NCBI RefSeq assembly: GCF_000185145.2
Contig: NZ_GL833119.1
Coordinates: 1,046,668 to 1,110,667 of the forward strand
Source: Hoylesella oralis ATCC 33269
Lineage (GTDB): Bacteria > Bacteroidota > Bacteroidia > Bacteroidales > Bacteroidaceae
Direction of reading: 5' to 3'
DNA: 64,000 nucleotides
Positions 16,019 through 25,362 of this stretch are shown one piece after another. Numbering within the stretch: position 1 is the stretch's first letter; each line of letters begins with the position of its first letter. The notes under the pieces are model-generated. The model had not been told where the DNA came from. It saw only the letters and a program-made list of their open reading frames with translations, and made no database searches. The translations under genes were made by a program, and so were the position numbers.

Positions 16019-18301
16019 TTACTTTTTGGAGAAAGAGTAAGGTACAGAAGCTGCGGACGTGCCGCGCTGTTTGTTGGGCATGTCAGCCATCGTATATCTA
16101 ACGGTTGCACCGTTTAGAAGGTCGGTGTGTGTCAGATAATTCTTGTCGTATACGGTTCCGTTGAGGCTCATAGATTGTATATAACGGTTGGTAGGACTGT
16201 TATTATCGGCAATGATGGTTACCGTGTTTCCGTTGTCGAGATGTAAAGTTACCTTGTCGAAATACGGTGTGCCGAGTACATACTCGTTAGAACCCGGACA
16301 TACGGGATAGAAACTCATGCCCGAGAATACATACCATGCCGAGGTTTGTCCGTTATCTTCGTCGCCGCAATAACCGTCGGGATTGGCATTATAAAGGCGA
16401 TCCATCACTTCGCGAACCCAATATTGCGTCTTCCAAGGCTGGCCGGAATAATCATATAGATAAATCATGTGCTGTATAGGTTGGTTGCCGTGTGCATAGT
16501 TACCCATATTCATAATCTGCATTTCGCGTATTTCGTGTATCACACCGCCATAATAACTGTCGTCGAATACGGGTGGCAGATTGAATACTGAATCGAGCAT
16601 GGCATTGAACGTATCCTTGCCACCCATTAAGTCTATGAGTCCTTGTGGATCGTGGAACACAGACCAAGTGTAGTGCCAGCTGTTGCCTTCGGTAAAAGCA
16701 TCGCCCCATTTCAGCGGATTGAATGGACTTTGGAACTTGCCGTCTTTGTTTCTGCCCCGCATCAGTTTGGTCTCTTTATCGAACACATTGCGGTAATTCA
16801 GCGCGCGTTTCTTAAACGGGGCCAGTTCTTTTTCCGACTTTCCGAGGGCTTTTCCCAACTGATAGATGCACCAATCGTCGTAGGCATATTCCAAAGTACG
16901 TGCTACATTTTCGTTGATTTTTACATCATAGGGCACGTACCCGAGCTTGTTATAATACTCGTATCCGAGACGTCCGGTAGAGGAAACGGAAGGATGAACA
17001 GCATTGGCGCCGTGTTTTACAGCCTCCCACAGCGTCCCGATATCGTAGCCCCGTAAACCTTTCATATAAGCATCGGTCACAACAGATGCCGAGTTATTAC
17101 CCACCATGCAGCCACGATGTCCCGGACTGGCCCATTCGGGTAAAAAGCCGCTTTCCTTATAATCGTTTACCAAGCCCTCCTGTATTTTTCGGTTCATCTC
17201 CGGATATACTAAGTTCAGCAGGGGGAAGAGACTGCGGAAAGTGTCCCAAAAGCCGGTGTCTGTAAACATATATCCGGGCAATACTTTACCGTTGAACGGA
17301 CTGTAATGTACGATTTCTCCATCGGCATTTTTCTCGTAAAACATACGCGGAAAGAGTACCGAGCGATACAAACAAGAGTAAAACGTGCGCAAATGATCGA
17401 TGTTTCGGTCTTCTACTTCTATCTTTCCGAGCGTTTTGTTCCATGTTTCGCGCCCATCGGCACATATACGGTCGAAACTATGTGTGCCCAACTCTTTCAG
17501 GTTGAGTTCCGCCTGATCGAAGCTGATAAACGAGGATGCAACGCGTGCATGCACCTGCTCACCGCGCTTGGTTTTAAATCCGATGATGGCACCGGCATGC
17601 TTGCTTGCCGTTTCAACCTTATTCTCGCTGATTTTGTTTTCTGATACGACGGCATTGTAAGCAAAAGGCTTATCGAACTTAATCACAAAGTAGTTTTTAA
17701 AGTTATCGGGCACACCGCCGCTATTTTTCGTAGTATAGCCGATAATCTTGTTTTCAGACGGTATGATTTTTATATAAGAACCGTTATCGAAAGCATCTAC
17801 CACGACATACGCATTGTCTGTCTGTGGAAAAGTGATGCGGAAAATGGCGGCGCGTTCGGTGGGGGTAATCTCGGTTGTTACGTCATAGTCGGCAAGATAT
17901 ACCTTATAATAATAAGGTTTAGCAATCTCTGCTTTGTGAGAGAACCACGAGGCACGCTGGTCTTGGTCGAACACAGGCTTACCCGTAACAGGCATGATTG
18001 CGAACTGTCCGTAATCGTTGATCCACGGACTGGGCTGGTGTGTCTGCTTGAAACCCCGTATCTTGTCGGCCGAATAAACGTATGCCCATCCGTCGCCCAT
18101 CTTACCTGTCTGGGGCATCCAAAAGTTCATTCCCCATGGCATAGCTATGGCGGGATAGGTGTTTCCGGTAGAAAGAGAGTGCTTAGACTCCGTACCTACC
18201 AGCGGATTAACGTAGTCTACCGGCGCTATCTTGCTGTCTGCATCGGCTGCAAGTGCTGCGAATAGCATCAGTGTAGATAAACAAATTTTCGATAAATTCA
18301 T
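16019..18301 (-). CDS. Secreted GH92-family alpha-mannosidase
   Basis: A 760-residue glycoside hydrolase of family 92, calcium-dependent exo-alpha-mannosidases that trim mannose from N-glycans or yeast mannan. The start at 18301 gives a signal peptide (MNLSKICLSTLMLFAALAAD). Family landmarks are VDYVNPLVGTES and GNTYPAIAMPWGMNFWMPQT near the N-terminus, RGFKQTHQPSPWINDYG, and near the C-terminus HGNQPIQHMIYLYDYSG, DEDNGQTSAWYVFSGMSFYP and GTPYFDKVTL. Length is normal. It is monocistronic with its own -7 box, and no SusCD genes are adjacent, so its glycan uptake partner lies elsewhere. Confidence 0.93.
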   Translation of the reverse strand: MNLSKICLSTLMLFAALAADADSKIAPVDYVNPLVGTESKHSLSTGNTYPAIAMPWGMNFWMPQTGKMGDGWAYVYSADKIRGFKQTHQPSPWINDYGQFAIMPVTGKPVFDQDQRASWFSHKAEIAKPYYYKVYLADYDVTTEITPTERAAIFRITFPQTDNAYVVVDAFDNGSYIKIIPSENKIIGYTTKNSGGVPDNFKNYFVIKFDKPFAYNAVVSENKISENKVETASKHAGAIIGFKTKRGEQVHARVASSFISFDQAELNLKELGTHSFDRICADGRETWNKTLGKIEVEDRNIDHLRTFYSCLYRSVLFPRMFYEKNADGEIVHYSPFNGKVLPGYMFTDTGFWDTFRSLFPLLNLVYPEMNRKIQEGLVNDYKESGFLPEWASPGHRGCMVGNNSASVVTDAYMKGLRGYDIGTLWEAVKHGANAVHPSVSSTGRLGYEYYNKLGYVPYDVKINENVARTLEYAYDDWCIYQLGKALGKSEKELAPFKKRALNYRNVFDKETKLMRGRNKDGKFQSPFNPLKWGDAFTEGNSWHYTWSVFHDPQGLIDLMGGKDTFNAMLDSVFNLPPVFDDSYYGGVIHEIREMQIMNMGNYAHGNQPIQHMIYLYDYSGQPWKTQYWVREVMDRLYNANPDGYCGDEDNGQTSAWYVFSGMSFYPVCPGSNEYVLGTPYFDKVTLHLDNGNTVTIIADNNSPTNRYIQSMSLNGTVYDKNYLTHTDLLNGATVRYTMADMPNKQRGTSAASVPYSFSKK

Positions 18302-18335
18302 AAATATAGGTTTAGTTATAATGTTTTCTATGGCA

Positions 18336-18343
18336 CAAATATA
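18336..18343 (-). promoter_or_regulatory. -7 promoter box of the GH92 gene
   Basis: Minus-strand TATATTTG lies about 35 bases upstream of the start at 18301. It also indicates that an in-frame ATG at 18397 is upstream of transcription. Confidence 0.55.
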
Positions 18344-19042
18344 CGATATTTTCTTGAAATATATGGTATTTGGTAGCGTATAAAAAGTAAGTGGCAAATA
18401 ATATATAAGTTCGTGAAAAAAGAATACGGAAAATAAAAAGATACATAATTTGCCGTCTTATAATGGCACAAACAAATAATCGGAAAAATCTATATATTTG
18501 TTTTCTTGGTTATCTAAATCATGAGTTGTTATATCATCGGGATGCCATGTAACAGTTACCTAACTCTTTTCGGAAATCGAAATCAGTAACGAATGATACC
18601 TTGATTATCAAAAGCTACACTTTATACTCCAACAGAAATATTACAGAATTATTAATAGAGAATTCAAGAAGATTGTAAGAACCAATCGAATTTATACACC
18701 TTATGTAGTAAAAATCAATAAGTGGATGCAAAAGGAATAAAATTGTTTATTGAATATATGCAATGGGAAAAATACTATTATTAGCACTCGACATTTTCTG
18801 AAAATCGATCATAAACTACACGTAGGAAGCCGTTGTAAATACGATAGGATGCCATTATAAGCCATATACACGGCATTCTTATCTTTCTTAGAATATCTGT
18901 ATGTTACTATAACACACCCCGAAAAATTTCCCTAACAAGTTATTCTTGCTTAATACTGTTGTCTCTTTTTATTTCTTGTTTTACTCCTTTACCCTTTTAC
19001 TCAAATATTATAACAAATATACAGGTATAATTTTCCTTTTTT
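18344..19042. other. AT-rich intergenic region, no feature recognised
   Basis: About 700 bases between two minus-strand genes. Six-frame reading gives no plausible product. The last part is T-rich on the plus strand and may hold the 3' untranslated region of the outer-membrane receptor gene. Two short GGATGCCAT or GATGCCAT copies (near 18540 and 18848) are the only repeats noticed. Confidence 0.5.
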
Positions 19043-21580
19043 CTACAGTCTTCCTTTCTCGCTTTCCCCTGCTCCTGTACCTTTGTACTTGCTGTCCGTG
19101 GTGTTGAAACGGTACGATACCGTCAGGCTTATGAACCTCGTGTCAGTGTATGCCTTGCGGTCTACTGTCATGTAAGCTCCTCTGTATATTCCGCTGTTTC
19201 TGTATGTTTTGAAGATGTCTGCCGCCTTGATTCTCACGCTGAGCCTGTCTGCGAGGAATGTTTTGTGCATTGTTAACGATAGTGCGTGCCTTGCCCTGTT
19301 GTATGCGGTGAGTTCGTTTCCGGCCGTTGTGCAGTCGTATCTCAGTGCCGCATGTATTCCTCCGGGGAGGTAGAACGTGTTTGAGAACTTGAACGTCCAG
19401 TATGGCTTGTCCATCCGTGCTGTAATACCTTCTTGTGAAAGGTCGAATATCTGCCTGCTCATTCCTGCGCTGTATCTGGGATGCCACCGTCCTATGCGCT
19501 CCGAATATGTCAACATGAGGTGCAGGTTCTTTCTTCTTTGAATGTTCACGGGTGTGTACAGTATGGCCTTTCCTCCGTATATCCGGTCTATCCATGCCAC
19601 GTCGTTGTGTACGTCGGCATAGGTGCACAGCATTGTGATTCCCCCGTGCTGTGCCTCCAGCGAGAGCGTGTGTACCTTGGAGAAGCGCAGCAGCGGGTTT
19701 CCTCCCTCGTAGATATGCTCGTCTTCGTAGAGCCTGTTTCCCGTGAGGTTCTCGTATGCCGGCCTCTGCGTTCCCGTAGTGTATCCCATTCGGCACGAGG
19801 TTCTTCCTTTTGAATATCGTGCCGACAGCGACGGATACCATCCTCTGTATCTGTTGCTCTGTTCGTGGCTGAACACTCCGAAGCGGTAGTACTGCGTCCC
19901 TGTATGCTCGTATCTTATACCCGCCGCTGCCGAGAAATCGCCCGCAGTGAGGGCGTATTCGGCAAACATGGCGGATGTCCTCTCCCTTATCTCGTCGTCT
20001 GAAATGGACTCAATCCCCCCGCTGCCGGTGAAAATGCTGCTTCTTATGGTCCTTACATGCTCTAATCCCACGCTTACCTTTCCCTTGTAGCATGAATAGG
20101 CCATTACGCTTTTGATAGCGAACATCCTTGTGCAGTTGTTGTTCAGCGAGTTTACCGCATACACTCCCTGCTCCTTCTCTATTTGTGAGTCGTTTCCGAT
20201 CCTGTTGCGCGCATACACGAAGTCTGCGTCGAGATCAATGTTTATCCTCCCCACAGTCCCGTTATAGTACATGCATATCGTGGGCATAGTCCTTCCCTTT
20301 CGTTCCATCGACATTCGGTTGGTGTATTTTTCGTCTGTTCCTCCCTGCTGTCTTCCTTTTATTCTGCCGTTTCCCTGCCCTATGGAGTGCATGCGTCGCA
20401 CGTGGCAGGTAAGTCCTGCGGAGTGTGCGCTGCAGAATTCGTAGTTTATACGGAACCTTCCGCCTAATTTCGATGTCCTGTCGTCGTAGCAGAGCACCGA
20501 GTTTTTCTCAACGATCCCCCTTATGTCCCAGTACGTGTCCTGCTCCTGTCTTCGGTGTAACATCGAGCATGTCATGCTTCCCGATATGTCCAGTCCTCCC
20601 GTCCGGTAGTTCAGGCTGGCATTCGCGTTCCCGCTTCCGAATCTTCCGATGCGTCCTTCGGTCTCGAAAGTTCCGCTCCATCCCTCTCCCTTCTTCCTTA
20701 CCGTCCTGATTCTGATGACCGCCGTCACCGCCGCTCCGTAGTGTGCTGCGGGGCTGGCAATCACCTCCACGTTGGCAATCTCCTCCGACTTGAGCAGCGT
20801 GAGCTCGTCCCTGTTGAGCACCTTCTTGCTGTTGATGTAGATCACCGGTCTTCCCGCCCTTCCGAACACAGCGATGTGTCCGTCCTCAGCGGTGATGTCC
20901 GGCAGCATTCCCAGCACATCCTCGGCCGTCCCTGCATGACTCAGATTCGTTCCCTGCACCCCTGCCACGAGCCCTTCCTTTCCTATTCTGTATGCGGGCC
21001 TGTGCGCCTTTACAGTCACGTTCCTCACAGGCACAGTGCTTGTGCGCATCCTTATGGTCCCTACGGCTCCCACTTCTGCGAGATGGTACAGCGTCCTGTA
21101 TCCCACGCAGCTCACCCTCATGAGTACTCGCGATCTGCTTGTCGGAATGACGAAGTCTCCGCTCTCGTTGCTCACACCGCCGGTTACGAGAGTGGAGTCC
21201 TCCGGGTTGAGCAGCGCTATGTTTGCGTATATTACGGGCTGTGCATGCTGGTCAACGATCCTTCCTATGAGCCTTTTCCCTCCTTTCTGTGTGCATTCCA
21301 CGAAAATGTTGCTCCCGCTGTGGTCGGTAATGATCCGTATGGGATAAAATCCCACTGCGTCTCTGATGGCTGCGGGAATGGTCTTGTTCTTGAAAGAGGT
21401 TGTCACCACGAAGTCTTCCAGTTCGTCGAATATGAAGCTGATGCGGTATTCGTCTGACTCTCGGTCTAATGTTTTGAGCACTTCTGCGAGCGATTCTCCC
21501 CTGAAGACGTGGCTTACTCGCTGCGGATGTGCCGTTATTGAACTCAGAATGATGTACAGGATGAGTGCTAACTTTTTCAT
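19043..21580 (-). CDS. Outer-membrane receptor with STN and carboxypeptidase-like N-terminal domains
   Basis: An 845-residue TonB-dependent-receptor-like protein. After a signal peptide (to about residue 20) comes an STN/secretin-type domain (VFRGESLAEVLKTLDRESDEYRISFIFD..), which in FecA-type transducers talks to the anti-sigma factor. Then follow a carboxypeptidase-regulatory-like domain (IGRIVDQHAQPVIYANIALL), a plug-like segment (DVLGMLPDITAEDGHIAVFGRAGRPVIYINSK in parts) and a beta-barrel of the OMP_b-brl_3 type ending SLTVSYRFNT. It is the last gene of an ECF sigma/FecR-like/receptor trio, 37 bases after the anti-sigma gene. The ligand is unknown. Confidence 0.88.
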   Translation of the reverse strand: MKKLALILYIILSSITAHPQRVSHVFRGESLAEVLKTLDRESDEYRISFIFDELEDFVVTTSFKNKTIPAAIRDAVGFYPIRIITDHSGSNIFVECTQKGGKRLIGRIVDQHAQPVIYANIALLNPEDSTLVTGGVSNESGDFVIPTSRSRVLMRVSCVGYRTLYHLAEVGAVGTIRMRTSTVPVRNVTVKAHRPAYRIGKEGLVAGVQGTNLSHAGTAEDVLGMLPDITAEDGHIAVFGRAGRPVIYINSKKVLNRDELTLLKSEEIANVEVIASPAAHYGAAVTAVIRIRTVRKKGEGWSGTFETEGRIGRFGSGNANASLNYRTGGLDISGSMTCSMLHRRQEQDTYWDIRGIVEKNSVLCYDDRTSKLGGRFRINYEFCSAHSAGLTCHVRRMHSIGQGNGRIKGRQQGGTDEKYTNRMSMERKGRTMPTICMYYNGTVGRINIDLDADFVYARNRIGNDSQIEKEQGVYAVNSLNNNCTRMFAIKSVMAYSCYKGKVSVGLEHVRTIRSSIFTGSGGIESISDDEIRERTSAMFAEYALTAGDFSAAAGIRYEHTGTQYYRFGVFSHEQSNRYRGWYPSLSARYSKGRTSCRMGYTTGTQRPAYENLTGNRLYEDEHIYEGGNPLLRFSKVHTLSLEAQHGGITMLCTYADVHNDVAWIDRIYGGKAILYTPVNIQRRKNLHLMLTYSERIGRWHPRYSAGMSRQIFDLSQEGITARMDKPYWTFKFSNTFYLPGGIHAALRYDCTTAGNELTAYNRARHALSLTMHKTFLADRLSVRIKAADIFKTYRNSGIYRGAYMTVDRKAYTDTRFISLTVSYRFNTTDSKYKGTGAGESEKGRL

Positions 21581-21617
21581 TGTCTGCCTTTGTTTTTCAA
21601 GTGCTACTCCCGTTGTG

Positions 21618-22298
21618 TCACTCCACTACGATTGTATCCCCGATGAGAGAGAGGCGTATGTTCTCGAAATGATTGAACAGAGCCACCACTTCTTCGATCG
21701 TCTGTCCGCTGTTCCATCTGAGATAAAGCCTTATAGCCCTTAGCTCCGGCCGTGCGTATCGCACCCCTACATGATATACCGAAGCCACGTCTTCGAGTAT
21801 TTTCTCGAGCGTTGCGTTGTCGTATATGTACGGTCGCGGACGTGACATGGCAGTGCGCAGTGCCATTCCCGCCGTATCTTCGGGCATGGCGTTGCATGCC
21901 GTTCGTACGTCCTGTGGCGGCCTTTCCCCGAGGGCACGTGCGTCGTTGCCCGTTCCTTTTGGATGAAGCATGGCGAATGCCAGCACCGATACCACTGCCA
22001 GAGAGGTGACGGACACCACCGCCACTCTCCATGCACTGCGTCTGTGCGTCACATGCGAGCGTCTGAAACGTTGCCATTCCCTCATGGCATCTGGCGTCTG
22101 ATCTTCCTTGTTCACTTGCTCTGCCGCCATGGCACGTCGTACCTCGCAGAGCTTTTCGTAAAGTTCCCTGCACTCATCGTCTTCGAGCATCTCGTCCTTG
22201 ATTCTTTCAGGGAAGTCCTCCGGACGTTCTATGAGCTGCAGCAGCAGTTCGAGTCTTGTGTTATCTTCCATAATATGGGGAATTGGTTTCTTATTCAT
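21618..22298 (-). CDS. FecR/DUF4974-like anti-sigma factor
   Basis: A 226-residue single-pass membrane protein. Residues 1-80 are cytoplasmic and charged. One transmembrane segment follows (about 90-110, VAVVSVTSLAVVSVLAFAML). The C-terminal region about 150-226 matches the DUF4974 half of Bacteroidetes FecR proteins (YIYDNATLEKILEDVASVYH... IRLYLRWNSGQTIEEVVALF). The central FecR domain is short or missing, so the protein is smaller than the usual 300-plus residues. Its ATG overlaps the ECF sigma stop by four bases. It likely relays a periplasmic signal from the receptor's STN domain to the sigma factor. Confidence 0.82.
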   Translation of the reverse strand: MNKKPIPHIMEDNTRLELLLQLIERPEDFPERIKDEMLEDDECRELYEKLCEVRRAMAAEQVNKEDQTPDAMREWQRFRRSHVTHRRSAWRVAVVSVTSLAVVSVLAFAMLHPKGTGNDARALGERPPQDVRTACNAMPEDTAGMALRTAMSRPRPYIYDNATLEKILEDVASVYHVGVRYARPELRAIRLYLRWNSGQTIEEVVALFNHFENIRLSLIGDTIVVE

Positions 22299-22825
22299 TG
22301 TATGGTCTTGTTGTTGTCGTAGCGACCGCTGCGGGGGGCTGAGAACTTTGCCCTCAGCTCCCTCAGCGCCTGAACGACGTGCTTGTTTACAGTAGAAACG
22401 CTTATTCCGAGCGCCTCTGCGATCTCACGGTAGCTCTGCCCTTCTCCGTAACGCATTCTCAGTATTCTCCCTGCCTGCGGTGTTAAGTCATGGTCTATGG
22501 CATGGAGAAGCTCTTCGATGCGCCTGTCTTCCTCGTCATCCGGCACGACGAGGAGCGGCATCTGCAGCGGATACAGCTTCCTCAGTTTCTCGTCCCGTCC
22601 CTTCCGTGCGATCAGGTTGAGACACCTGTTCCGTACGCATGAGAGCAGAAAGGCGTGCTGCGTGTCCTGCTTGAGCGGCGTTCCTTCGTCCCACAGCCTT
22701 GCGAAAACCTCGCTTACAACATCTCTGCTCTCCTCGTAGTCTCGTAGGAAAGAGAATGCAAAGCGGTACATCGCGTCATAATGACGTCGGAACATAAGGG
22801 CAAAGAGTTTCTCCTTGTGGTGCAT
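22295..22825 (-). CDS. ECF-type RNA polymerase sigma factor
   Basis: A 176-residue extracytoplasmic-function sigma factor. The start at 22825 (MHHKEKLFALMFRRHYDAMY) fits family length; an open extension upstream is unlikely. Region 2 contains YRFAFSFLRDYEESRDVVSEVFARLWDEG, and region 4 the helix-turn-helix SYREIAEALGISVSTVNKHV. It is translationally coupled to the FecR-like gene and likely directs transcription of this trio or other surface genes. It is not the source of the sigma fragment near 15.6 kb, whose sequence differs clearly. Confidence 0.92.
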   Translation of the reverse strand: MHHKEKLFALMFRRHYDAMYRFAFSFLRDYEESRDVVSEVFARLWDEGTPLKQDTQHAFLLSCVRNRCLNLIARKGRDEKLRKLYPLQMPLLVVPDDEEDRRIEELLHAIDHDLTPQAGRILRMRYGEGQSYREIAEALGISVSTVNKHVVQALRELRAKFSAPRSGRYDNNKTIQ

Positions 22826-23227
22826 AGGTTTTTTAAAGTAATACAAACAACGTGCTGAAATCATCACCCCTTCGTACCTAAAACCTCCAATATTCAATAC
22901 ATCTATCTTTTTTTACGTTGAGCGGTACGCCGTGCGCAATTTCCGTATAAAGTTAAGACAATAATTCAGAATACGGCCAAGGAATAAGAACAAAATGAGA
23001 CGAATGCATCTGGAATCAATAGATATTATAAATGAAAATGAATTTATTCATAACCAATTTCTCAGTCGGATTGTGTAAAATTAATGGAAAAACAGTATAT
23101 TTGTACAGATATTATGGTTGGTATAATATTTATAGATTATTATTTCGTTATTAACGAGGTGGTGGAGAGAATATCGCTGGCAAAGCGGCTAATACTGACG
23201 GATTATTAAATTAAGATTTATAATAAA
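22826..23227. other. Divergent intergenic region
   Basis: About 400 bases between the ECF sigma gene (minus) and a membrane protein gene (plus). It holds the plus-strand promoter at 23071-23103. No Bacteroides-type -7 box was seen ahead of the sigma gene, which may therefore use its own ECF-dependent promoter. No gene was recognised. Confidence 0.55.
23071..23103 (+). promoter_or_regulatory. Promoter of the DUF3239-like gene
   Basis: -33 TTG (23071-23073) and -7 TATATTTG (23096-23103) are about 22 bases apart, implying a leader of about 118 bases. Confidence 0.5.
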
Positions 23228-24337
23228 ATGGAAAATCAGAATGAAACAGGGAGTTCTTTTAACTTCTCTCGGGCCTCAAGGACGAGTGATGTAGAAGTAA
23301 ATAAGGAGTTGATGAAGAAATATGACGAGCAAAGAGCCATGTTTATGAGATTAAGTTGGCGTCAGTTCGGCTTGTTTCTTATTATGTTTAGTCTTTCGTT
23401 AAAGCTGTATGTGGATGCCCATTGGGTATGGGGAACATTGCCGATGCTCATAGCTTTGTTTGCATTGTTTAGGTTTTACATGTATCGCAATGCAGGCGGA
23501 AGCTCGGCATATACGAGCGGTTTGCTTGTTCCGGCCATCATCGTGCGAACAAATCCTGTTGAGTTGGTGGCATTGGCAGATGTATGTTGCGATGATACCG
23601 GCGAAGAACAATTCGCATACAAACGTTTTGCGGTAAAGAGTTTACCCATGCATAAAGTAGTTGAAGGTGAACGAATTCCCTGTATGGCCTTATTCGGAGG
23701 GAGCACAAACGGACAATGGACGAACTTTGAGCCGCGACCGTTGTGCTGGGTAACAGACGATGCGGCTGCTATTAAGCGTAATATCGACCGTATCGAGGAG
23801 CGTGAATGGGATATTTTGAGTAAGATTACAGATGATACATCTGCTGCTACAGACGATATCGTGCTGCTTGATATGGATAAACATACGGGCGAAGTAAGGA
23901 GAAAAACAAATAAGATAGAGTACGAAGACGTGTCTTTCTGTTATCCCGATTCATGGAAAACAGAAAGGGAAGAGGGGGATAACGGCAGTTATTATATAGA
24001 TTGTGAAAAGAAAGGCGACGACTCTTCGGAGATCATAACCATAACTGCTGTGTCGGCACAAATAGATGTCTTTGCGAAATTAGAGGAAACTTTAAACACG
24101 ATGAAGGAGCAGAAAGTGTATCGCAACATGTGTACCGAACCGGTCAGGAATGTATCTTTGGGCGATAACGATGCGATACTTTGCAGCTTTGTCTGTAGTT
24201 TTTCGGGCACAAAGTACTTCGGAAGAATTTACATACTTAATGTATCCGGTAAGACATTTACCGTGCTGATGCAGGATGAGGAGGATGCTTTTGAGAATAA
24301 ATTCAAGTTCTTTACCGATAGCTTTACTATAAAATAA
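23228..24337 (+). CDS. DUF3239-like membrane protein with C-terminal PsbP/DcrB-like region
   Basis: A 369-residue protein. Two transmembrane helices (about 46-62 and 68-86) are followed by a DUF3239-like region (SGLLVPAIIVRTNPVELVALADV, then HKVVEGERIPCMALFGGS). The region after about residue 235 (YEDVSFCYPDSWKTE..., ITITAVSAQ..., GTKYFGRIYIL, KTFTVLMQ) looks like the PsbP/DUF1795 fold, which binds small ligands or partners. The function of neither part is known. It is monocistronic between a promoter (23071-23103) and a clear terminator (24369-24411). The domain assignments are by eye and moderately sure. Confidence 0.65.
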   Translation: MENQNETGSSFNFSRASRTSDVEVNKELMKKYDEQRAMFMRLSWRQFGLFLIMFSLSLKLYVDAHWVWGTLPMLIALFALFRFYMYRNAGGSSAYTSGLLVPAIIVRTNPVELVALADVCCDDTGEEQFAYKRFAVKSLPMHKVVEGERIPCMALFGGSTNGQWTNFEPRPLCWVTDDAAAIKRNIDRIEEREWDILSKITDDTSAATDDIVLLDMDKHTGEVRRKTNKIEYEDVSFCYPDSWKTEREEGDNGSYYIDCEKKGDDSSEIITITAVSAQIDVFAKLEETLNTMKEQKVYRNMCTEPVRNVSLGDNDAILCSFVCSFSGTKYFGRIYILNVSGKTFTVLMQDEEDAFENKFKFFTDSFTIK

Positions 24338-24368
24338 GGTATAAAATAATATTGCCAGCCAGAGGAGG

Positions 24369-24411
24369 AGGATTGTTGCAGATAGCGAAAGTTCAGCAAC
24401 AATCCTTTTTA
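24369..24411 (+). terminator. Intrinsic terminator of the DUF3239-like gene
   Basis: An 11-base-pair perfect stem (AGGATTGTTGC with GCAACAATCCT), 16-base loop and a five-T tail, 31 bases after the stop. Confidence 0.85.
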
Positions 24412-24630
24412 GTTTGAAACTGTTTTTTTGCGTAAAGAACGTATAAAAAGTGTTTATATAGTCGTCTGTCGTGTGAATGTTTGTAAAATAATGACGCTTT
24501 CCGCTCTTTTTCTTACCGTTTCTTTGACAGAATATATTACTTTTACGCCGTGCTTGGTGCACGAATAGTAATATAAAAGTCAGGATTTAAGTGTTTAATA
24601 AATTAATGTAAACGTAAAAAAAGAATGATT

Positions 24631-25173
24631 ATGAAAAAGTTTTTTATGACTTTGGCTGCTGCTATTATCGCAGTAAGTGCAAGTGCTCAGGTTTATGTTG
24701 GGGGTAACGTAGGAATCTCAAGTGTAAAGATTGCTGGCGGAGACAGTGAGACTGCTTATAAATTTCTCCCTGAATTCGGTTACAATATCGATAGAGACTG
24801 GGCTGTAGGTATGGTTGTAGGCTGGGGTAAAGGCGATCCTGTAGAGATTGAGGAGCACCTTAAAAATGCCGCAAAGACATTCGAAATCAATCCTTATGTT
24901 CGTTACACGGCCTTGCATTCAAAGTATGTAAACGTGTTCTTTGATGGCAGCGTTGGTTATAGGTCTTATAAGAATGTGGGCTCTGAGTACTCTTTCGGCA
25001 TCAAGCCCGGACTTTCAGTTAATCTGAACGATCGTTTCAGTTTCGTTGCACATGTAGGCTTTCTTGGCTACAAATGTTACGATCCTAAGGCAGACAATAC
25101 GAAGAACAGCAGTGCATGGGGTGTAGACGTAAATGGAAACAACGTAACATTCGGTGTGTACTACAACTTCTAA
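24631..25173 (+). CDS. Small outer-membrane beta-barrel protein
   Basis: A 180-residue protein with a signal peptide (MKKFFMTLAAAIIAVSASAQ). The start at 24631 is preferred; an ATG two codons earlier (24625) is possible. The mature chain alternates strands and turns in the manner of an eight-stranded porin-like barrel (VYVGGNVGIS, FLPEFGYNID, FEINPYVRYT, YSFGIKPGLSVNLNDRFSF) and ends in phenylalanine (VTFGVYYNF), the usual C-terminal signal for outer-membrane insertion. Precise role unknown. Confidence 0.82.
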   Translation: MKKFFMTLAAAIIAVSASAQVYVGGNVGISSVKIAGGDSETAYKFLPEFGYNIDRDWAVGMVVGWGKGDPVEIEEHLKNAAKTFEINPYVRYTALHSKYVNVFFDGSVGYRSYKNVGSEYSFGIKPGLSVNLNDRFSFVAHVGFLGYKCYDPKADNTKNSSAWGVDVNGNNVTFGVYYNF

Positions 25174-25209
25174 TTCTGTAAATGATTAGGAAAAATTATT
25201 TATATCGAT

Positions 25210-25252
25210 AAAAAACTCCTGCTTGTTCCTTGTGAACGGGCAGGAGTTTTTT
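25210..25252 (+). terminator. Intrinsic terminator of the small barrel gene
   Basis: AAAAAACTCCTGC pairs perfectly with GCAGGAGTTTTTT across 17 bases that contain a further GTTC/GAAC pairing. It ends in six T and lies 36 bases after the stop. Confidence 0.88.
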
Positions 25253-25362
25253 GTATAAATGGGCGCTTTGTTACCCAAAGTCTGTTCATATCAGGCGTAT
25301 GTGTTTAACAGAGAACGCCGAGTGAGCATTTACGAGCATACTATAAATACCGATTGCAGATA

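Noticed and set aside
19143..19841. Minus-strand frame of 232 codons within the receptor gene
   Set aside because: Shadow of the 845-residue receptor in another frame, with basic low-information composition.
24092..24562. Minus-strand frame of 156 codons
   Set aside because: It overlaps the DUF3239-like gene and its terminator hairpin antisense, and shows no family features.
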